Source of the DNA: Planctomycetota bacterium
GTDB taxonomy: Bacteria; Planctomycetota; UBA1135; UBA2386
Length of the DNA stretch: 38,281 bases
Reading direction: 5' to 3'
NCBI GenBank assembly: GCA_016794485.1
Contig: JAEUHV010000176.1
Location: 1-38,281, forward strand
Below are positions 8,001 through 18,457 of this stretch, in pieces; the stretch's first letter is position 1, and each line of letters begins with the position of its first letter. A model generated the notes under the pieces. The model was not told the DNA's origin, did no database searches, and saw only the letters and a list, made by a program, of their open reading frames with translations. Both the position numbers and the translations under genes were made by a program.

Positions 8001-10313
8001 ATGCGACTCCGGATCGTCGTGTCGTTCGTGTTCGCGGTCCTGCCACCGCTGGCGCGCGCGCAGGGCACCCTCGCCGACTACGAACGGGCGCGCTCACTGC
8101 CGGCGCAGTGGGCGAAGCTCGAGCAGCCGTTCCGTCCAGCCTGGAACTGGCTCGGCGACGGCCGCGAGCTGTGGTTCGAGGACGCGCGGTCGTCGGCGCC
8201 CCGGTTCGTGCGGATCGCGGCCGATGGCACCGTGCGGACCGCGGGGTCGCGCCAGGAACTGGATCTGCCCGACCGCACGACGCTGGCGCCGGAAGAATCC
8301 GTGCGGCCGAGCCGGGCGTCGACGGTGCCGAGCACGATCACGTTCGTGAACCGGTTCGAGCAGCCAGTGCGGTTGTTCTGGGTCGACGGCCGCGGCGAGT
8401 CGCGCCCCTACGGCGAGATCGCGCCGGGCGCGCAGCGCGAACAGAACACCTACGTCGGCCACACCTGGCTCGCCGACTTCGCCGCCGACGACCTGGCCGG
8501 AGTGTTCGTCGCCGACGGCCAGCACGGACTCGCGGTGGTCGACGTGGCGTCGCGGCAGGCGGCACGTCCTGTACGCGAGCCCGGGCCACGCCGGCTCGGC
8601 GAGTTGTCCATCCGCGACCACGACGTGTGGCTGCGCGTCGGTTCGCCGGCCGAAGAGTACCGCTTGTCGAGCACCGGGCGCGCCAGCGACCCGTTCGCGT
8701 TGCCCCGGCACTGGTCGCCGGACGGCACCAAGGTGCTGGGCTTCCAGGTCGAACCCGGCGAACGCCGCACGGTGCACCTCGTCGAGTCGTCGCCGCGCGA
8801 CCAGTTGCAGCCGAAGCTGCACGAGATCGCCTACCGCAAGCCCGGCGACCGCATCGACCGGCCGCGGCCGCGCCTGTTCGACCTCGCCGCACGCCGGCAG
8901 GTGCCGATCGACGACGCGCCGTTCGCCGCGGCGTGGTCGCTCGACCACGTGCACTGGGCGGACGACGGCCGCGAGGTGTACTGCCTCTACAACCAGCGCG
9001 GCCACCAGGTGCTGCGCGTGCTGGCGATCGACGCCGCGACCGGGGCCGTGCGCACGGTGCTCGAAGAGCGTTCGGCGACGTTCGTCGACTGGTCGCAGAA
9101 GACGTTCCTGCACTGGCTCGACGGCGGCCGCGCATTCCTGTGGGCGAGCGAACGCGATGGCTGGAACCACCTGTACCACGTCACCACCGCGACCGGCGCG
9201 GTGCGGCAGGTCACCAAGGGGCCGTGGCTGGTGCGCGAAGTCGACCACGTCGATGCCACGGCCCGCACGGTGACGTTCGCGGCGATGGGGATCGTGCCTG
9301 GCCAGGATCCGTACCACGTGCATCTCGTGCACGCGAGCTTCGACGGCGGCGCGCCGACCGTCCTCACCGCGGCGAACGGCACGCACGAATGGACGTGGGG
9401 GCCGGGCCGGCATCTCGTCGTGGTGCGCTGGTCGCGCGTCGACCAGCCGTGGGTCACCGAGCTGCGCCGTTGCGCGGACGGGGCGTTGTTGGCCGAACTC
9501 GGCCGCGACGATGCGACCCGGCTGCTGGCGGCCGGCTTCCGTCCGCCGCAGCGGTTCGCCGCGAAGGGGCGCGACGGCACGACGGACGTCCACGGCGTGC
9601 TGGTCGTGCCGAGCACGTTCGAGGCCGGTCGTCGTTACCCGGTCGTGGAGGACGTCTACGCCGGCCCGCAGGACCACTTCGCCCCGGTCGCGTGGGGGCT
9701 CGGGCCGCGCCAACGCGAACTCGCCGAGCTCGGCTTCGTCGTGGTGCAGATCGACGGCATGGGCACGAACTGGCGGCACAAGGCCTTCCACGACGTCTGC
9801 TGGCGCAACCTGAAGGACGGCGGCCTGCCCGACCGCATCGCCTGGCTGCGCGCGGCGGCGGCGACGCGGCCGTTCCTCGACCTCGAGCGCGTCGGCATCT
9901 TCGGCGGCAGCGCCGGCGGCCAGACCGCGTTGGCCGCGATGCTGCACCACGGCGACTTCTACCGCTGCGCGGTCGCCGACTGCGGTTGCCACGACAACCG
10001 CATGGACAAGATCTGGTGGAACGAGGCGTGGATGGGGTTCCCGGTCGGGCCGTGGTACGCCGACAGCTCGAACGTCACGCACGCCGCGAAGCTGCGCGGG
10101 CCGTTGCTGCTCACCGTCGGCGAACTCGACCGCAACGTCGATCCGGCTTCGACCATGCAGGTCGTGCGGGCGTTGATCGATGCCGACAAGGACTTCGACC
10201 TGGTGGTCGTGCCCGGCGGCGGGCACGGGGTCGGTGAGACCAGCCATCTGGTCCGTCGTCGGCAGGACTTCTTCGTCCGCAACCTGCTGCGCAAAGAACC
10301 GCGGCGGCCCTGA
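8001..10313 (+). CDS. Secreted S9 family (DPP-IV-type) serine peptidase
   Basis: 770 residues. A signal peptide (MRLRIVVSFVFAVLPPLARA) is followed by a beta-propeller-type DPP-IV N-terminal domain (about 40-520) and an alpha/beta-hydrolase domain. The catalytic triad is visible: Ser637 in GGSAGG, Asp710 in GELDRNVD and His742 in GGGHGVGE. Family members cleave dipeptides, often after Pro, from peptide N-termini outside the cell or in the periplasm. The Glu motif binding the substrate amino terminus was not located with confidence, so dipeptidyl specificity is likely but not proven. I used ATG 8001 for a clean signal peptide; an in-frame ATG at 7980 would add seven residues. The gene is divergent from the ApbE-type gene with a palindrome between them. 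Confidence 0.85.
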   Translation: MRLRIVVSFVFAVLPPLARAQGTLADYERARSLPAQWAKLEQPFRPAWNWLGDGRELWFEDARSSAPRFVRIAADGTVRTAGSRQELDLPDRTTLAPEESVRPSRASTVPSTITFVNRFEQPVRLFWVDGRGESRPYGEIAPGAQREQNTYVGHTWLADFAADDLAGVFVADGQHGLAVVDVASRQAARPVREPGPRRLGELSIRDHDVWLRVGSPAEEYRLSSTGRASDPFALPRHWSPDGTKVLGFQVEPGERRTVHLVESSPRDQLQPKLHEIAYRKPGDRIDRPRPRLFDLAARRQVPIDDAPFAAAWSLDHVHWADDGREVYCLYNQRGHQVLRVLAIDAATGAVRTVLEERSATFVDWSQKTFLHWLDGGRAFLWASERDGWNHLYHVTTATGAVRQVTKGPWLVREVDHVDATARTVTFAAMGIVPGQDPYHVHLVHASFDGGAPTVLTAANGTHEWTWGPGRHLVVVRWSRVDQPWVTELRRCADGALLAELGRDDATRLLAAGFRPPQRFAAKGRDGTTDVHGVLVVPSTFEAGRRYPVVEDVYAGPQDHFAPVAWGLGPRQRELAELGFVVVQIDGMGTNWRHKAFHDVCWRNLKDGGLPDRIAWLRAAAATRPFLDLERVGIFGGSAGGQTALAAMLHHGDFYRCAVADCGCHDNRMDKIWWNEAWMGFPVGPWYADSSNVTHAAKLRGPLLLTVGELDRNVDPASTMQVVRALIDADKDFDLVVVPGGGHGVGETSHLVRRRQDFFVRNLLRKEPRRP

Positions 10314-10339
10314 GTTCTTGCCGCGTGCGCTGCGAGCAC

Positions 10340-10345
10340 TAGAGT
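10340..10345 (+). promoter_or_regulatory. -10 element (TAGAGT) for a probably leaderless mRNA
   Basis: TAGAGT lies eight bases before ATG 10354, and no Shine-Dalgarno sequence is present between them. A transcript starting the usual distance from such a hexamer would begin at or next to the A of the start codon. Confidence 0.4.
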
Positions 10346-10353
10346 TCCGGCCC

Positions 10354-12840
10354 ATGCGCCGCGCTGCCCTCGCCGGGTTGGCCGTTCTCACCAGTGCGCT
10401 CTGCCTGCATGCGCAGCAATGCCGCATCCAGGTGGTGGAGCCGCGCTTCCTCGCGTCACCGCGTGGTTCCTTGGTCTGGTACCGGAACGGTTGCGAACTG
10501 GTCGAGGCGATGCTGGCCACCGACCTGCGCGCCGCCCGTCGGCTGTGCGACGAACTCGTGGCGGCTGCGCCGTCGGCCGCCGTGCCGGGCTGTGGCCCCG
10601 TGTCGCTGGCGGTCACCGGTCTGGTCGTGGCCCACCTCGACGGGCCAAAGCACGCCGAGTCGTGGTTCGACCGGGCGCACTCGCTGCCGGACGGTGTCGA
10701 CCACGAACTTCGCGTGCACTTCCACCTGGCGCGGGTGCGCTACTCGTGCCTGAGCGGGGCGCACGATGCCGAAGCGCACGACTGGCTGGCTGCCGAGGCC
10801 GCGGCCGCGGCCACCGACCGCCACTTGCTCCGGGTGCGCGTGTTCGCCACGGGGGCCCACCATTTGCCGCAGCGCAGCATCGCCCGCTTGGCCCAGTTGT
10901 CCAAGGCGGCGGAGGCGGCCGGGCAGGCCGACGAGATCCACCATCTGCGCCACCTGACCGCGGTCGAGGAGTTCAACCGAGCCGAGGCCGAGAGCCGCCC
11001 GTCGGACAAGGTGCGGCTTTGCGACGAGATCGCCCGCACGGCCGAGGCCGACGGCAACCGTCGCCAGCTGGCGACGGCCAAGGCCACGCGTGCCAACCAG
11101 ATGTACGTCGAAGGCCGCCGCGCCGAGGCGATCGCGATCTACCGCGAGGTCGAACGCGACTACGAACTGCTCGGCGACCGGCGCGAGTTGTTCGGCGTGC
11201 GCAACATGCTCGCGTGGACGTCGATGCACACCAAGGCCTACGACCAGGTCGAGCAGTGGATCGAACGCAACCGCGAGCTGATCGACGGAGCCGGATTCGA
11301 CGTCTGCGAGAAGGAGCTGCTGCGGCTGCGGTTCACCCTCGCCGTGGACATGGAGAAGGGGGAGCTGGCGGCCGAATTGAAGCGACAGTTCGACGCGGCC
11401 GAAGGGTCGGAAGCCGCGGTCGTGCGGCGCACGGAGCAGTTGCGCGAGAAGCTGGTGGCCGCGGAACGCGACCGCGAGGCCGCCGAGGAGCGGTTCGTGG
11501 CCGAGCAGAAGGCCGCCGCCGAACGGCTCGCCGAGGCGCGCACCGTCGGCGCCGTCGTGGTCGTCGCCGCCCTGTTCCTGCTGGTGGGCATTTCGTGGCG
11601 CAGCCGGCGGCGGTTGATGGTCGCCAACGCGAGGCTGGCGGAGCAGGTGCGTGCGGTCGAGGCGGCCAAGGTGGCCCAGCAACAACTCGAGGAACGCATG
11701 CGCGAGCTCGAGCGGGTCGAGAGCCTCGGCACGATGGCCGCGGGCATCGCGCACGACTTCAACAACCTGTTGACCAGCATCGTCGGCAGCGCCGAAATGC
11801 TGCAGCACGAGGGCGTCGAGCGCGACCGCGTCGAGCTGGCCCGCACGATCCACCTCGCCGGGGACCAGGCCGCGCGGTTGTGCCGGCAGCTGCAAGCCTA
11901 TGCCGGCGGCACGCCGACGCAGCGGGTGCCACTCGACCTGCTGGCGATGGCGCGCGAAATGCTGCCGGCGCTCCAGGCCGCGACCAAGGGGCACGCCGAA
12001 GTGTCGCTCGAATCTCCCGACGGCGCCGTCGGGGTGCTCGGCGACCGGGCCCAGCTCGAGCAGGTGCTGCTGAACCTCGTCGTCAACGCACGCGACGCCA
12101 ACGCCCGCGAAGTCCGGATCACCCTCGACCGCGTGCCCGAAGCTCCGGTCGGCGCCGATGGGGTTGCGGCGCCCGCGGAGGCCCGGCTGCAGGTGGCCGA
12201 CGACGGCGACGGCATGAGTTCCGACGTGCAGCACCGGATCTTCGATCCGTTCTTCACCACGCGCTTCCCGGGCCGGGGGCTCGGCCTCGCCGTGGTGCAC
12301 GGCGTCGTGCGCCGCCACTCCGGACGCATCACGGTGGCGAGCACCCCTGGGGAAGGGGCGACGTTCACGATCACCCTGCCGTGTGCCTCGGCGCCCACCC
12401 CGGCGGTGGAGGTGCCGCGCACCGTTCCGGCGATGGCCGGGTCGCGACGCCAGATCGTGTTCGTGTGCGACGACGACGCCGCGGTGCGCGGCATGCTCGC
12501 GCGCATGCTGACGGCTTCGGGGGTCGTGGCGCACGTGGTCGAAGACGGGGAAGCGCTGCTGGTCGCCGTCGCCAATGCGCCGGCGTCGCAGGCGATCGCG
12601 GCGTTCGTCGACCTGTCGATGCCCACGATGGATGGCGTCGAAGTCGTGCGGCGGCTGCGGTCGATGCGGGGCAATGCACGCGTCGTGCTGATGAGCGGAC
12701 ATCCGCAGACGTACGTCGACCAGGTCGCCGGCGACCTGCAGATCGACGGCGTGCTGACCAAGCCGTTCATGCTCGACGGTGTGCGGGCGATGTTGTTGCG
12801 GCTGCTCACCGACGATCCCGTGGCGACCGCAGGTGTCTGA
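10354..12840 (+). CDS. Hybrid histidine kinase with exported TPR sensor and receiver domain
   Basis: 828 residues. A signal sequence (MRRAALAGLAVLTSALCLHA) is followed by a helical, TPR-like region outside the membrane (about 40-340), a coiled coil (345-395) and one transmembrane helix (about 398-416). A second coiled coil leads into the kinase core: His about 467 in AHDFNNLL, N box with VVNARDAN, DDGDGM, and GRGLGLAVVHG. A receiver domain (about 698-820) has the acidic cluster CDDD, acceptor Asp753 in FVDLSMP, and Lys in LTKPF. It probably senses something outside the cytoplasm through the TPRs and phosphorylates its own receiver. No DNA-binding output or phosphotransfer protein is adjacent. 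The start is ATG 10354, with a -10-like element eight bases upstream. Confidence 0.85.
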   Translation: MRRAALAGLAVLTSALCLHAQQCRIQVVEPRFLASPRGSLVWYRNGCELVEAMLATDLRAARRLCDELVAAAPSAAVPGCGPVSLAVTGLVVAHLDGPKHAESWFDRAHSLPDGVDHELRVHFHLARVRYSCLSGAHDAEAHDWLAAEAAAAATDRHLLRVRVFATGAHHLPQRSIARLAQLSKAAEAAGQADEIHHLRHLTAVEEFNRAEAESRPSDKVRLCDEIARTAEADGNRRQLATAKATRANQMYVEGRRAEAIAIYREVERDYELLGDRRELFGVRNMLAWTSMHTKAYDQVEQWIERNRELIDGAGFDVCEKELLRLRFTLAVDMEKGELAAELKRQFDAAEGSEAAVVRRTEQLREKLVAAERDREAAEERFVAEQKAAAERLAEARTVGAVVVVAALFLLVGISWRSRRRLMVANARLAEQVRAVEAAKVAQQQLEERMRELERVESLGTMAAGIAHDFNNLLTSIVGSAEMLQHEGVERDRVELARTIHLAGDQAARLCRQLQAYAGGTPTQRVPLDLLAMAREMLPALQAATKGHAEVSLESPDGAVGVLGDRAQLEQVLLNLVVNARDANAREVRITLDRVPEAPVGADGVAAPAEARLQVADDGDGMSSDVQHRIFDPFFTTRFPGRGLGLAVVHGVVRRHSGRITVASTPGEGATFTITLPCASAPTPAVEVPRTVPAMAGSRRQIVFVCDDDAAVRGMLARMLTASGVVAHVVEDGEALLVAVANAPASQAIAAFVDLSMPTMDGVEVVRRLRSMRGNARVVLMSGHPQTYVDQVAGDLQIDGVLTKPFMLDGVRAMLLRLLTDDPVATAGV

Positions 12841-12858
12841 CGCGATCATCGCCGGCCG

Positions 12859-13896
<1,038 letters not shown>

Positions 13897-13976
13897 GCCA
13901 GCGGATTTCCGGGGGAGGGCGAACGGGAGCCGCGATGGGGTCGCTGCTGTTGCAGCCCGCCACCCAGGACCGCTCC

Positions 13977-16193
13977 ATGACGTTCGCACAGACCCGTTCG
14001 TTCGCAGTCGCCACCTTGTTGGGGGTCGCCTTGCCGTCGCAGGAGCTCGCGCCATCACCGCTGCGGCCCCACGCCTCGACCACAGCCGTCGCCGCCAATT
14101 CCGGGCTGCGCGCCAACCCCGATGGGCCCGGCCTGCATGGCGGTGGGCGCGACTACGACGTGTGGCTCGATCGGCAGGGCATGCGGTTCGTGCCTGCGCT
14201 CGGCGCGAACTGCCCGTCGACGCAGCACCTGGCGTTGACGCCGACCGCGGTGCGGGTCGGCGAGACGACGGTGGTGGGGACGTTCGGCGAGGTCCTGCCG
14301 ACGATGACCGAGCGAACGGGTAGCTACGCCCACGCTGCCGGAATCGTCGAACGCTTCGACGTTCGGCCGGACGGCGTCGACCTCGCGTGGCAGTTCGCGC
14401 AGCCGCTCGGCAACGGCGAACTGGTCGTGCGCTACGCGGTTGACACCACGCTCGGCGAACCCACCCCGGGGAACGGCGGCCTCGAGTTCCTCGGTGACCA
14501 CGGCGGTGTGCGCATCGGCGGCGTGACCGGCATCGATGCGCGCGGCGCGCGCGTGGCCGGCAGCCTGCGTTGGGCGAGCGGGCACGTCGAGATGGCGTTG
14601 CCGGCGTCGTTCGTCGCAACTGCGGCGTATCCGCTGACCCTCGACCCGCTGATCGGCACGCTGATCCCGGTCAGCTTCACGCTGCCGTACGCCGACAGCA
14701 ATCCGGACACCGAGTGGAGCGACTACGGCCAGTACCTCGTGGTCTGGCAGCGTGCGTTCTCGGCGACGAGCCAGGCGATCCGCGGCCAGTTCGTCGACGA
14801 CGCGACCGGCGCGCTGGTCGGCTCGACCGTGTTCTTCAACAGCGCCGGCATCGCGTCGGGACCGCGAGTCAGCTACCTGCCCGTCGGGGACGACTTCGGG
14901 GTGGTGTGGACCCAGACCTCCGGCACCACGCACAGCGTGCAGTTCCAGGCCTTCCACATGCAGTCGTCGAGCGGCCTGCTCACACCGATGACGATCGCGA
15001 GTTCGACGACGGCGGGATACTCGAGCGCCGCGATCGGCAGCGACCTCGTCGACGGTTTCACGGTGGTCTACGAGGACGAGACGTTGGATGCGATCCGGCG
15101 GCGCGTGCTCTCGTACGTCGTCGGCGGCGGCCTGACGATGAACGCGGCGGCATCGATCTGGAGCGATGCGTTGCCCGGCCCGAGCTACCATCAGCCGGCG
15201 ATCTCCCGGCATGCGTACGGCAACGACCGGCTGCTCGCGGTCGCCAGGCAATACGACCCCGTGAACGGCACGTCGGCGATCGTCGGCCGGTTCCTCGATG
15301 GCGCCGGCGGGGCCTATTCGCTGTCGACGCCGATCGTGACGAGCACCGGCAACGACCTGTTCGCACCTGCGGTCGACGGGTTCGACAGCCGCTGGGTGGT
15401 CGCGTGGGAACGGGCCGGGTCGGGCCTCGTCTGGGATGCCGTCCGCATGCGCACGGTCGACTTCGGGTTCGCACTCGGCGCCCCGGTGACGATTGGCGGG
15501 ACTGCGGCGTCGCGCGCGTCCGCGCCGACCGTCTGCTACGCGCCGAGCCGCACGTGGATCGGCTACCAGTCGGTCTCGCTCTCTTCGACGACGCTGCGGC
15601 TGGCGGCCGTCGGTTCCGACAACTGCGTGTCGTGCAACGAGACCTATGTCACTCCGAACCCGCCGTCGGGTTCGCGCATCGTGGCGACGCGGCGGCGCGA
15701 TCCGGGGTTCTCGCTGCTGCCGTTCGATGCCTACGGCGACGAAGCGCTCGTGGTGTTCGACGACAGCATCGACGACATCGGCGGCCAGCGGGTGACCGAT
15801 GTCGGCACGACCGGTTCGGTCCAGGAACTCGGCGGCGGCTGCGGACCGCACGGCAACTACACGCCGAGCCCGACGCCGCCGACCATCGGGCGGCGCTACA
15901 CCGACGAGTACGTGGCGGCCACCCCGGGGTTGGTGGTCTACAACCTGAGTCCGGTGGTCGGCACGATCCCGTGTGGCCCGTGTGAGTTCGTGCCGCTGTC
16001 GGCAACCCTCACGCCCATGCAGTTCGTCATCTACAACTTCGTCGAGTTCCCGGTGCCTTGCCAACCCGGACTCGTCGGCGCGCAGCTGCTGTCGCAGTGG
16101 GTGGTGCTCGACCTGTCGATCGCCCAGACGCCGTGCCCGATCGTGCCGGGGCTGTATGCGACGGGGCGCCGCTTGCTGACGATCGGCCAGTGA
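13977..16193 (+). CDS. Large secreted protein with shared C-terminal module
   Basis: 738 residues. A signal peptide (MTFAQTRSFAVATLLGVALPSQ) is followed by an N-terminal beta-rich region (about 40-225) ending in YPLTLDPLIGT, a pattern common in planctomycete exported proteins. A long repeat-rich central part has units such as YLVVWQRAFSATSQAIRGQ that look like a beta-propeller. The end contains a Cys-bearing segment (IPCGPCEFVPL, VPCQPGLVGAQLLSQW, QTPCPIVPG, LLTIGQ) that resembles the C-terminal module of the proteins at 20529 and 25582. No catalytic motif seen. Probably extracellular or surface-bound. ATG 13977 is preceded by AGGA at about eight bases; an in-frame ATG at 13935 would bury the signal peptide. 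The open frame runs far upstream over other genes, but only this part is coding. Confidence 0.75.
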   Translation: MTFAQTRSFAVATLLGVALPSQELAPSPLRPHASTTAVAANSGLRANPDGPGLHGGGRDYDVWLDRQGMRFVPALGANCPSTQHLALTPTAVRVGETTVVGTFGEVLPTMTERTGSYAHAAGIVERFDVRPDGVDLAWQFAQPLGNGELVVRYAVDTTLGEPTPGNGGLEFLGDHGGVRIGGVTGIDARGARVAGSLRWASGHVEMALPASFVATAAYPLTLDPLIGTLIPVSFTLPYADSNPDTEWSDYGQYLVVWQRAFSATSQAIRGQFVDDATGALVGSTVFFNSAGIASGPRVSYLPVGDDFGVVWTQTSGTTHSVQFQAFHMQSSSGLLTPMTIASSTTAGYSSAAIGSDLVDGFTVVYEDETLDAIRRRVLSYVVGGGLTMNAAASIWSDALPGPSYHQPAISRHAYGNDRLLAVARQYDPVNGTSAIVGRFLDGAGGAYSLSTPIVTSTGNDLFAPAVDGFDSRWVVAWERAGSGLVWDAVRMRTVDFGFALGAPVTIGGTAASRASAPTVCYAPSRTWIGYQSVSLSSTTLRLAAVGSDNCVSCNETYVTPNPPSGSRIVATRRRDPGFSLLPFDAYGDEALVVFDDSIDDIGGQRVTDVGTTGSVQELGGGCGPHGNYTPSPTPPTIGRRYTDEYVAATPGLVVYNLSPVVGTIPCGPCEFVPLSATLTPMQFVIYNFVEFPVPCQPGLVGAQLLSQWVVLDLSIAQTPCPIVPGLYATGRRLLTIGQ

Positions 16194-16196
16194 ACG

Positions 16197-16209
16197 GCGG
16201 CGCGGCCGC
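16197..16209. terminator. Short hairpin between convergent genes
   Basis: GCGGC, loop gcg, GCCGC lies in the 20-base gap between the stops of the secreted protein (plus) and the LRR protein (minus). It has no T-run, so terminator function is only possible. Confidence 0.25.
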
Positions 16210-16213
16210 TCGC

Positions 16214-17902
16214 TCAGCGCACCTGGTGGACAGTGCCGTTCGGCAGCGTGACGCGGCAGCCGGGCCAGGCCTTGGCGGCGGTGCGGACCTCCTCGTCGGT
16301 GAGCGTGGTGCCGCGCACGTCGAGGGATCGCAGCGGCAGAGCGTGCAGGGCGGCGAGGTCGGCGGCCGTGAGGCGGTTCCAGACCAGCCGCAGGTCGACG
16401 ATCGAGCGATTGGGCGCCAGGGCGGCGATCGCGGCGCCGCGATCGAGCAATGGGTTCGTCAGTGGCGCGGTCAGGTCGAGCGTGCGCAGCTTCGGCAGCT
16501 TGGCGATGGCTTCGGTCACGCGCTGATCGACGAGGCGGGCGCCGCCAAGGTCCAGTGTTTCCAGATCGGCGAGCGCGTCGAGGGCTTCGATGACGGCCGT
16601 CGTCGGTTCGACCGTCGCCCGAGGATCGCCCTTCGACCTCGGCTGCTGGCCGCCGATCGCCAGGGAACGCAGCCGCTTGCCGGCGAGCATTTGTCGCAGG
16701 CGCGGAGCGTCGACTTGCAGGCCCGACATCCCGAACGTGCGCAGCCGAGGCAGTGCCGGTAGCCGGGCGAGATCGTCGTCACGCCATTGTTCGTTGTCGC
16801 CGAGCCACAGTTCCTCGATGCCAGCCGGCACGCGGGCGAACACGGCCCCCGAGGTCTTCGGCAAGTTCGACAGATCGAGGGCGCGCAGCGACTCGATGCG
16901 GGCCAACGACTCGCCGATCGCGTCGGTGAGCGACTCCGAACCACCGAGCCGCAGCGTCTCGAGCGGCAGCACGGCCAGGGCGGCGACCACCTTGTCGGTG
17001 ATGCCGACGCCGTCTTCGACCGGCTGTGGTGCCACGACCCTCGCATCGGGCAAGCCGTCGCCGTCGGTGTCCTTGAACAGTCCCATCTCCTCGATCGCGA
17101 TGCGCTGGCCGCGGTAGCGCCCCTGGCAGTCGCGCAGGTCGAGGTGCCGCAGTTCGTGCAGCTGCACGAGGTGCAGCGCGTCCTTCGCAGCAATCGTCGC
17201 GCAGCCGCGCAGCTCGAGCCGACGCAGCCCCGGCAGCTTTGCGATCGCGCGGAGCGAGTCGCCGTGGAAGTTCAGGCAGTACGACAGCACCAGCGTGCGC
17301 AGGCTCGGCAGCCGTTGCAGCCGTTCGACGCCTGGGGATTCGACGCCCGAGTAGGTGAGGTCGAGGTGTTCGAGGCGGGGCATGGCCTCCAGGGCCTCGA
17401 GGCCGGTGCCCTTCAGGTCGGGGCACGTCGCCAGCGACAGCCAGCGCAGGCCGGTGAAGGCGCCGAGCCGGTGCACGCCCGCATCGGTGATGCGGATCGG
17501 CCGCGACACGCCGCGTTCGTCGACGTCCATGCCCGACAGGTCGAGGTGTTCCAGCTGCGTGAACTTGGCCGCCAGCTTCGCCAGCCGGCCGCACGCGGTG
17601 TCGTCGAAGTCGAAGCAGCGCAGCGCCACCACGTCGGCCGGCACGGCGTCGAGGGCGTCCGGGCCGTGGCACTCGTGCCACGCGGGCTCGGCCGGCGGAT
17701 CCTGCGCCGTGTGCGACGCCGGCTCGTCGCGCAGCCACGCGACGCCGAACGCGACCCCGATCGCGAACAGCGCCAGCGCCGCCGCGACCCAAGAGAAGGA
17801 ATGCGAAGGAGCGCGCCGAACCTCGCCGTCGCCGAGCACTTCGTCGAGCAGCCAGTCGAGTTGTCGTTCGCGCGCGATCGTCTGCGCCGAGTCCGTCGTC
17901 AT
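16214..17902 (-). CDS. LRR membrane protein, putative anti-sigma partner
   Basis: 562 residues. The N-terminal 35 residues are charged and presumably cytoplasmic (MTTDSAQTIARERQLDWLLDEV), followed by one membrane helix (37-56). The rest is leucine-rich repeats of the LxxLxLxx type (about 105-560), so outside the cytoplasm. An unusual insert at 278-286 reads DTDGDGLPD, a calcium-binding-like motif of thrombospondin type-3 kind. The start ATG 17902 overlaps the stop of the ECF sigma gene by four bases (ATGA). The layout (short inner segment, one helix, outer sensor) and the coupling suggest an anti-sigma or sigma-tethering protein whose LRR part senses an external ligand. There is no zinc anti-sigma motif, so this role is inference. 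Confidence 0.75.
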   Translation of the reverse strand: MTTDSAQTIARERQLDWLLDEVLGDGEVRRAPSHSFSWVAAALALFAIGVAFGVAWLRDEPASHTAQDPPAEPAWHECHGPDALDAVPADVVALRCFDFDDTACGRLAKLAAKFTQLEHLDLSGMDVDERGVSRPIRITDAGVHRLGAFTGLRWLSLATCPDLKGTGLEALEAMPRLEHLDLTYSGVESPGVERLQRLPSLRTLVLSYCLNFHGDSLRAIAKLPGLRRLELRGCATIAAKDALHLVQLHELRHLDLRDCQGRYRGQRIAIEEMGLFKDTDGDGLPDARVVAPQPVEDGVGITDKVVAALAVLPLETLRLGGSESLTDAIGESLARIESLRALDLSNLPKTSGAVFARVPAGIEELWLGDNEQWRDDDLARLPALPRLRTFGMSGLQVDAPRLRQMLAGKRLRSLAIGGQQPRSKGDPRATVEPTTAVIEALDALADLETLDLGGARLVDQRVTEAIAKLPKLRTLDLTAPLTNPLLDRGAAIAALAPNRSIVDLRLVWNRLTAADLAALHALPLRSLDVRGTTLTDEEVRTAAKAWPGCRVTLPNGTVHQVR

Positions 17903-18447
17903 GGGGTTCTCCGTTCGAGGCATTGCCGCAGCGCCTGCCGCGCGCGCTGCACCAGGGTCTTCACGCCGTTCGCCAGCAAGCCGAGCTGTGCCGCCACCGC
18001 CGGCCAGGCGATGCCGTCGCGGTAGTGCAGTTCGAACGCCGCGCGCGTGCGCGGTGCCAGGCCGTCGAGGCAATGGCGCAACCGTTCGATGCGTTCGTCG
18101 CCGCCGTCGGCATCGGCCGTCGCCAGCCACAGTTCCTCGACCGCCGCCGCGATCTCGCGTTCGCGCTGCCGCTGCCAGAAGCGCCGCGTGCGCAGCCACT
18201 GGTTCCGGGCGACGCCGCGCAGGAACGCGCGCGCCACCGCCGGATCGGTCGCGAGTTGCGTCCGGCACGCGCCCAGCATCGTCTCTTGCGCGAGTTCGTC
18301 GGCTTCGTCGGCCGAGGCGCCGAGCATGCGCAGGTAGCGCCAGATCGCCGGGCGATGGGCCGCGATGCCGAGGGCACCGGATCCTGCGGCAGCTGCCTGT
18401 TCGGGGGGCGTCACGGTTTGCACGGAGATGGAGTCACCCGATGCCAT
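17899..18447 (-). CDS. ECF RNA polymerase sigma factor
   Basis: About 182 residues. Region 2 spans about 35-95 (MLGASADEADELAQETMLGACR, then FLRGVARNQWLRTRR). Region 4 spans about 125-178, with a helix-turn-helix in GIAWPAVAAQLGLLANGVKTLVQRARQALR. This is the size and domain order of ECF sigma factors, which direct RNA polymerase to a small regulon. It overlaps the LRR gene by four bases. The start is ATG 18447. A TAGCAT hexamer ends only two bases before it, so transcription might begin just inside the frame and GTG 18423 could be the true start. A perfect inverted repeat lies directly upstream. Confidence 0.85.
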   Translation of the reverse strand: MASGDSISVQTVTPPEQAAAAGSGALGIAAHRPAIWRYLRMLGASADEADELAQETMLGACRTQLATDPAVARAFLRGVARNQWLRTRRFWQRQREREIAAAVEELWLATADADGGDERIERLRHCLDGLAPRTRAAFELHYRDGIAWPAVAAQLGLLANGVKTLVQRARQALRQCLERRTP

Positions 18448-18449
18448 CG

Positions 18450-18455
18450 ATGCTA
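18450..18455 (-). promoter_or_regulatory. -10-like element (TAGCAT) before the first ECF sigma gene
   Basis: On the minus strand TAGCAT is two bases from ATG 18447 and directly abuts the inverted repeat at 18458-18477. That would place the repeat in the -10/-35 spacer. Confidence 0.35.
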
Positions 18456-18457
18456 TT

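Noticed and set aside
7891..8097. Longer N-terminus of the ApbE-type protein from ATG 8097
   Set aside because: It would enter the divergent peptidase coding region and place about 70 Arg-rich residues before the signal peptide.
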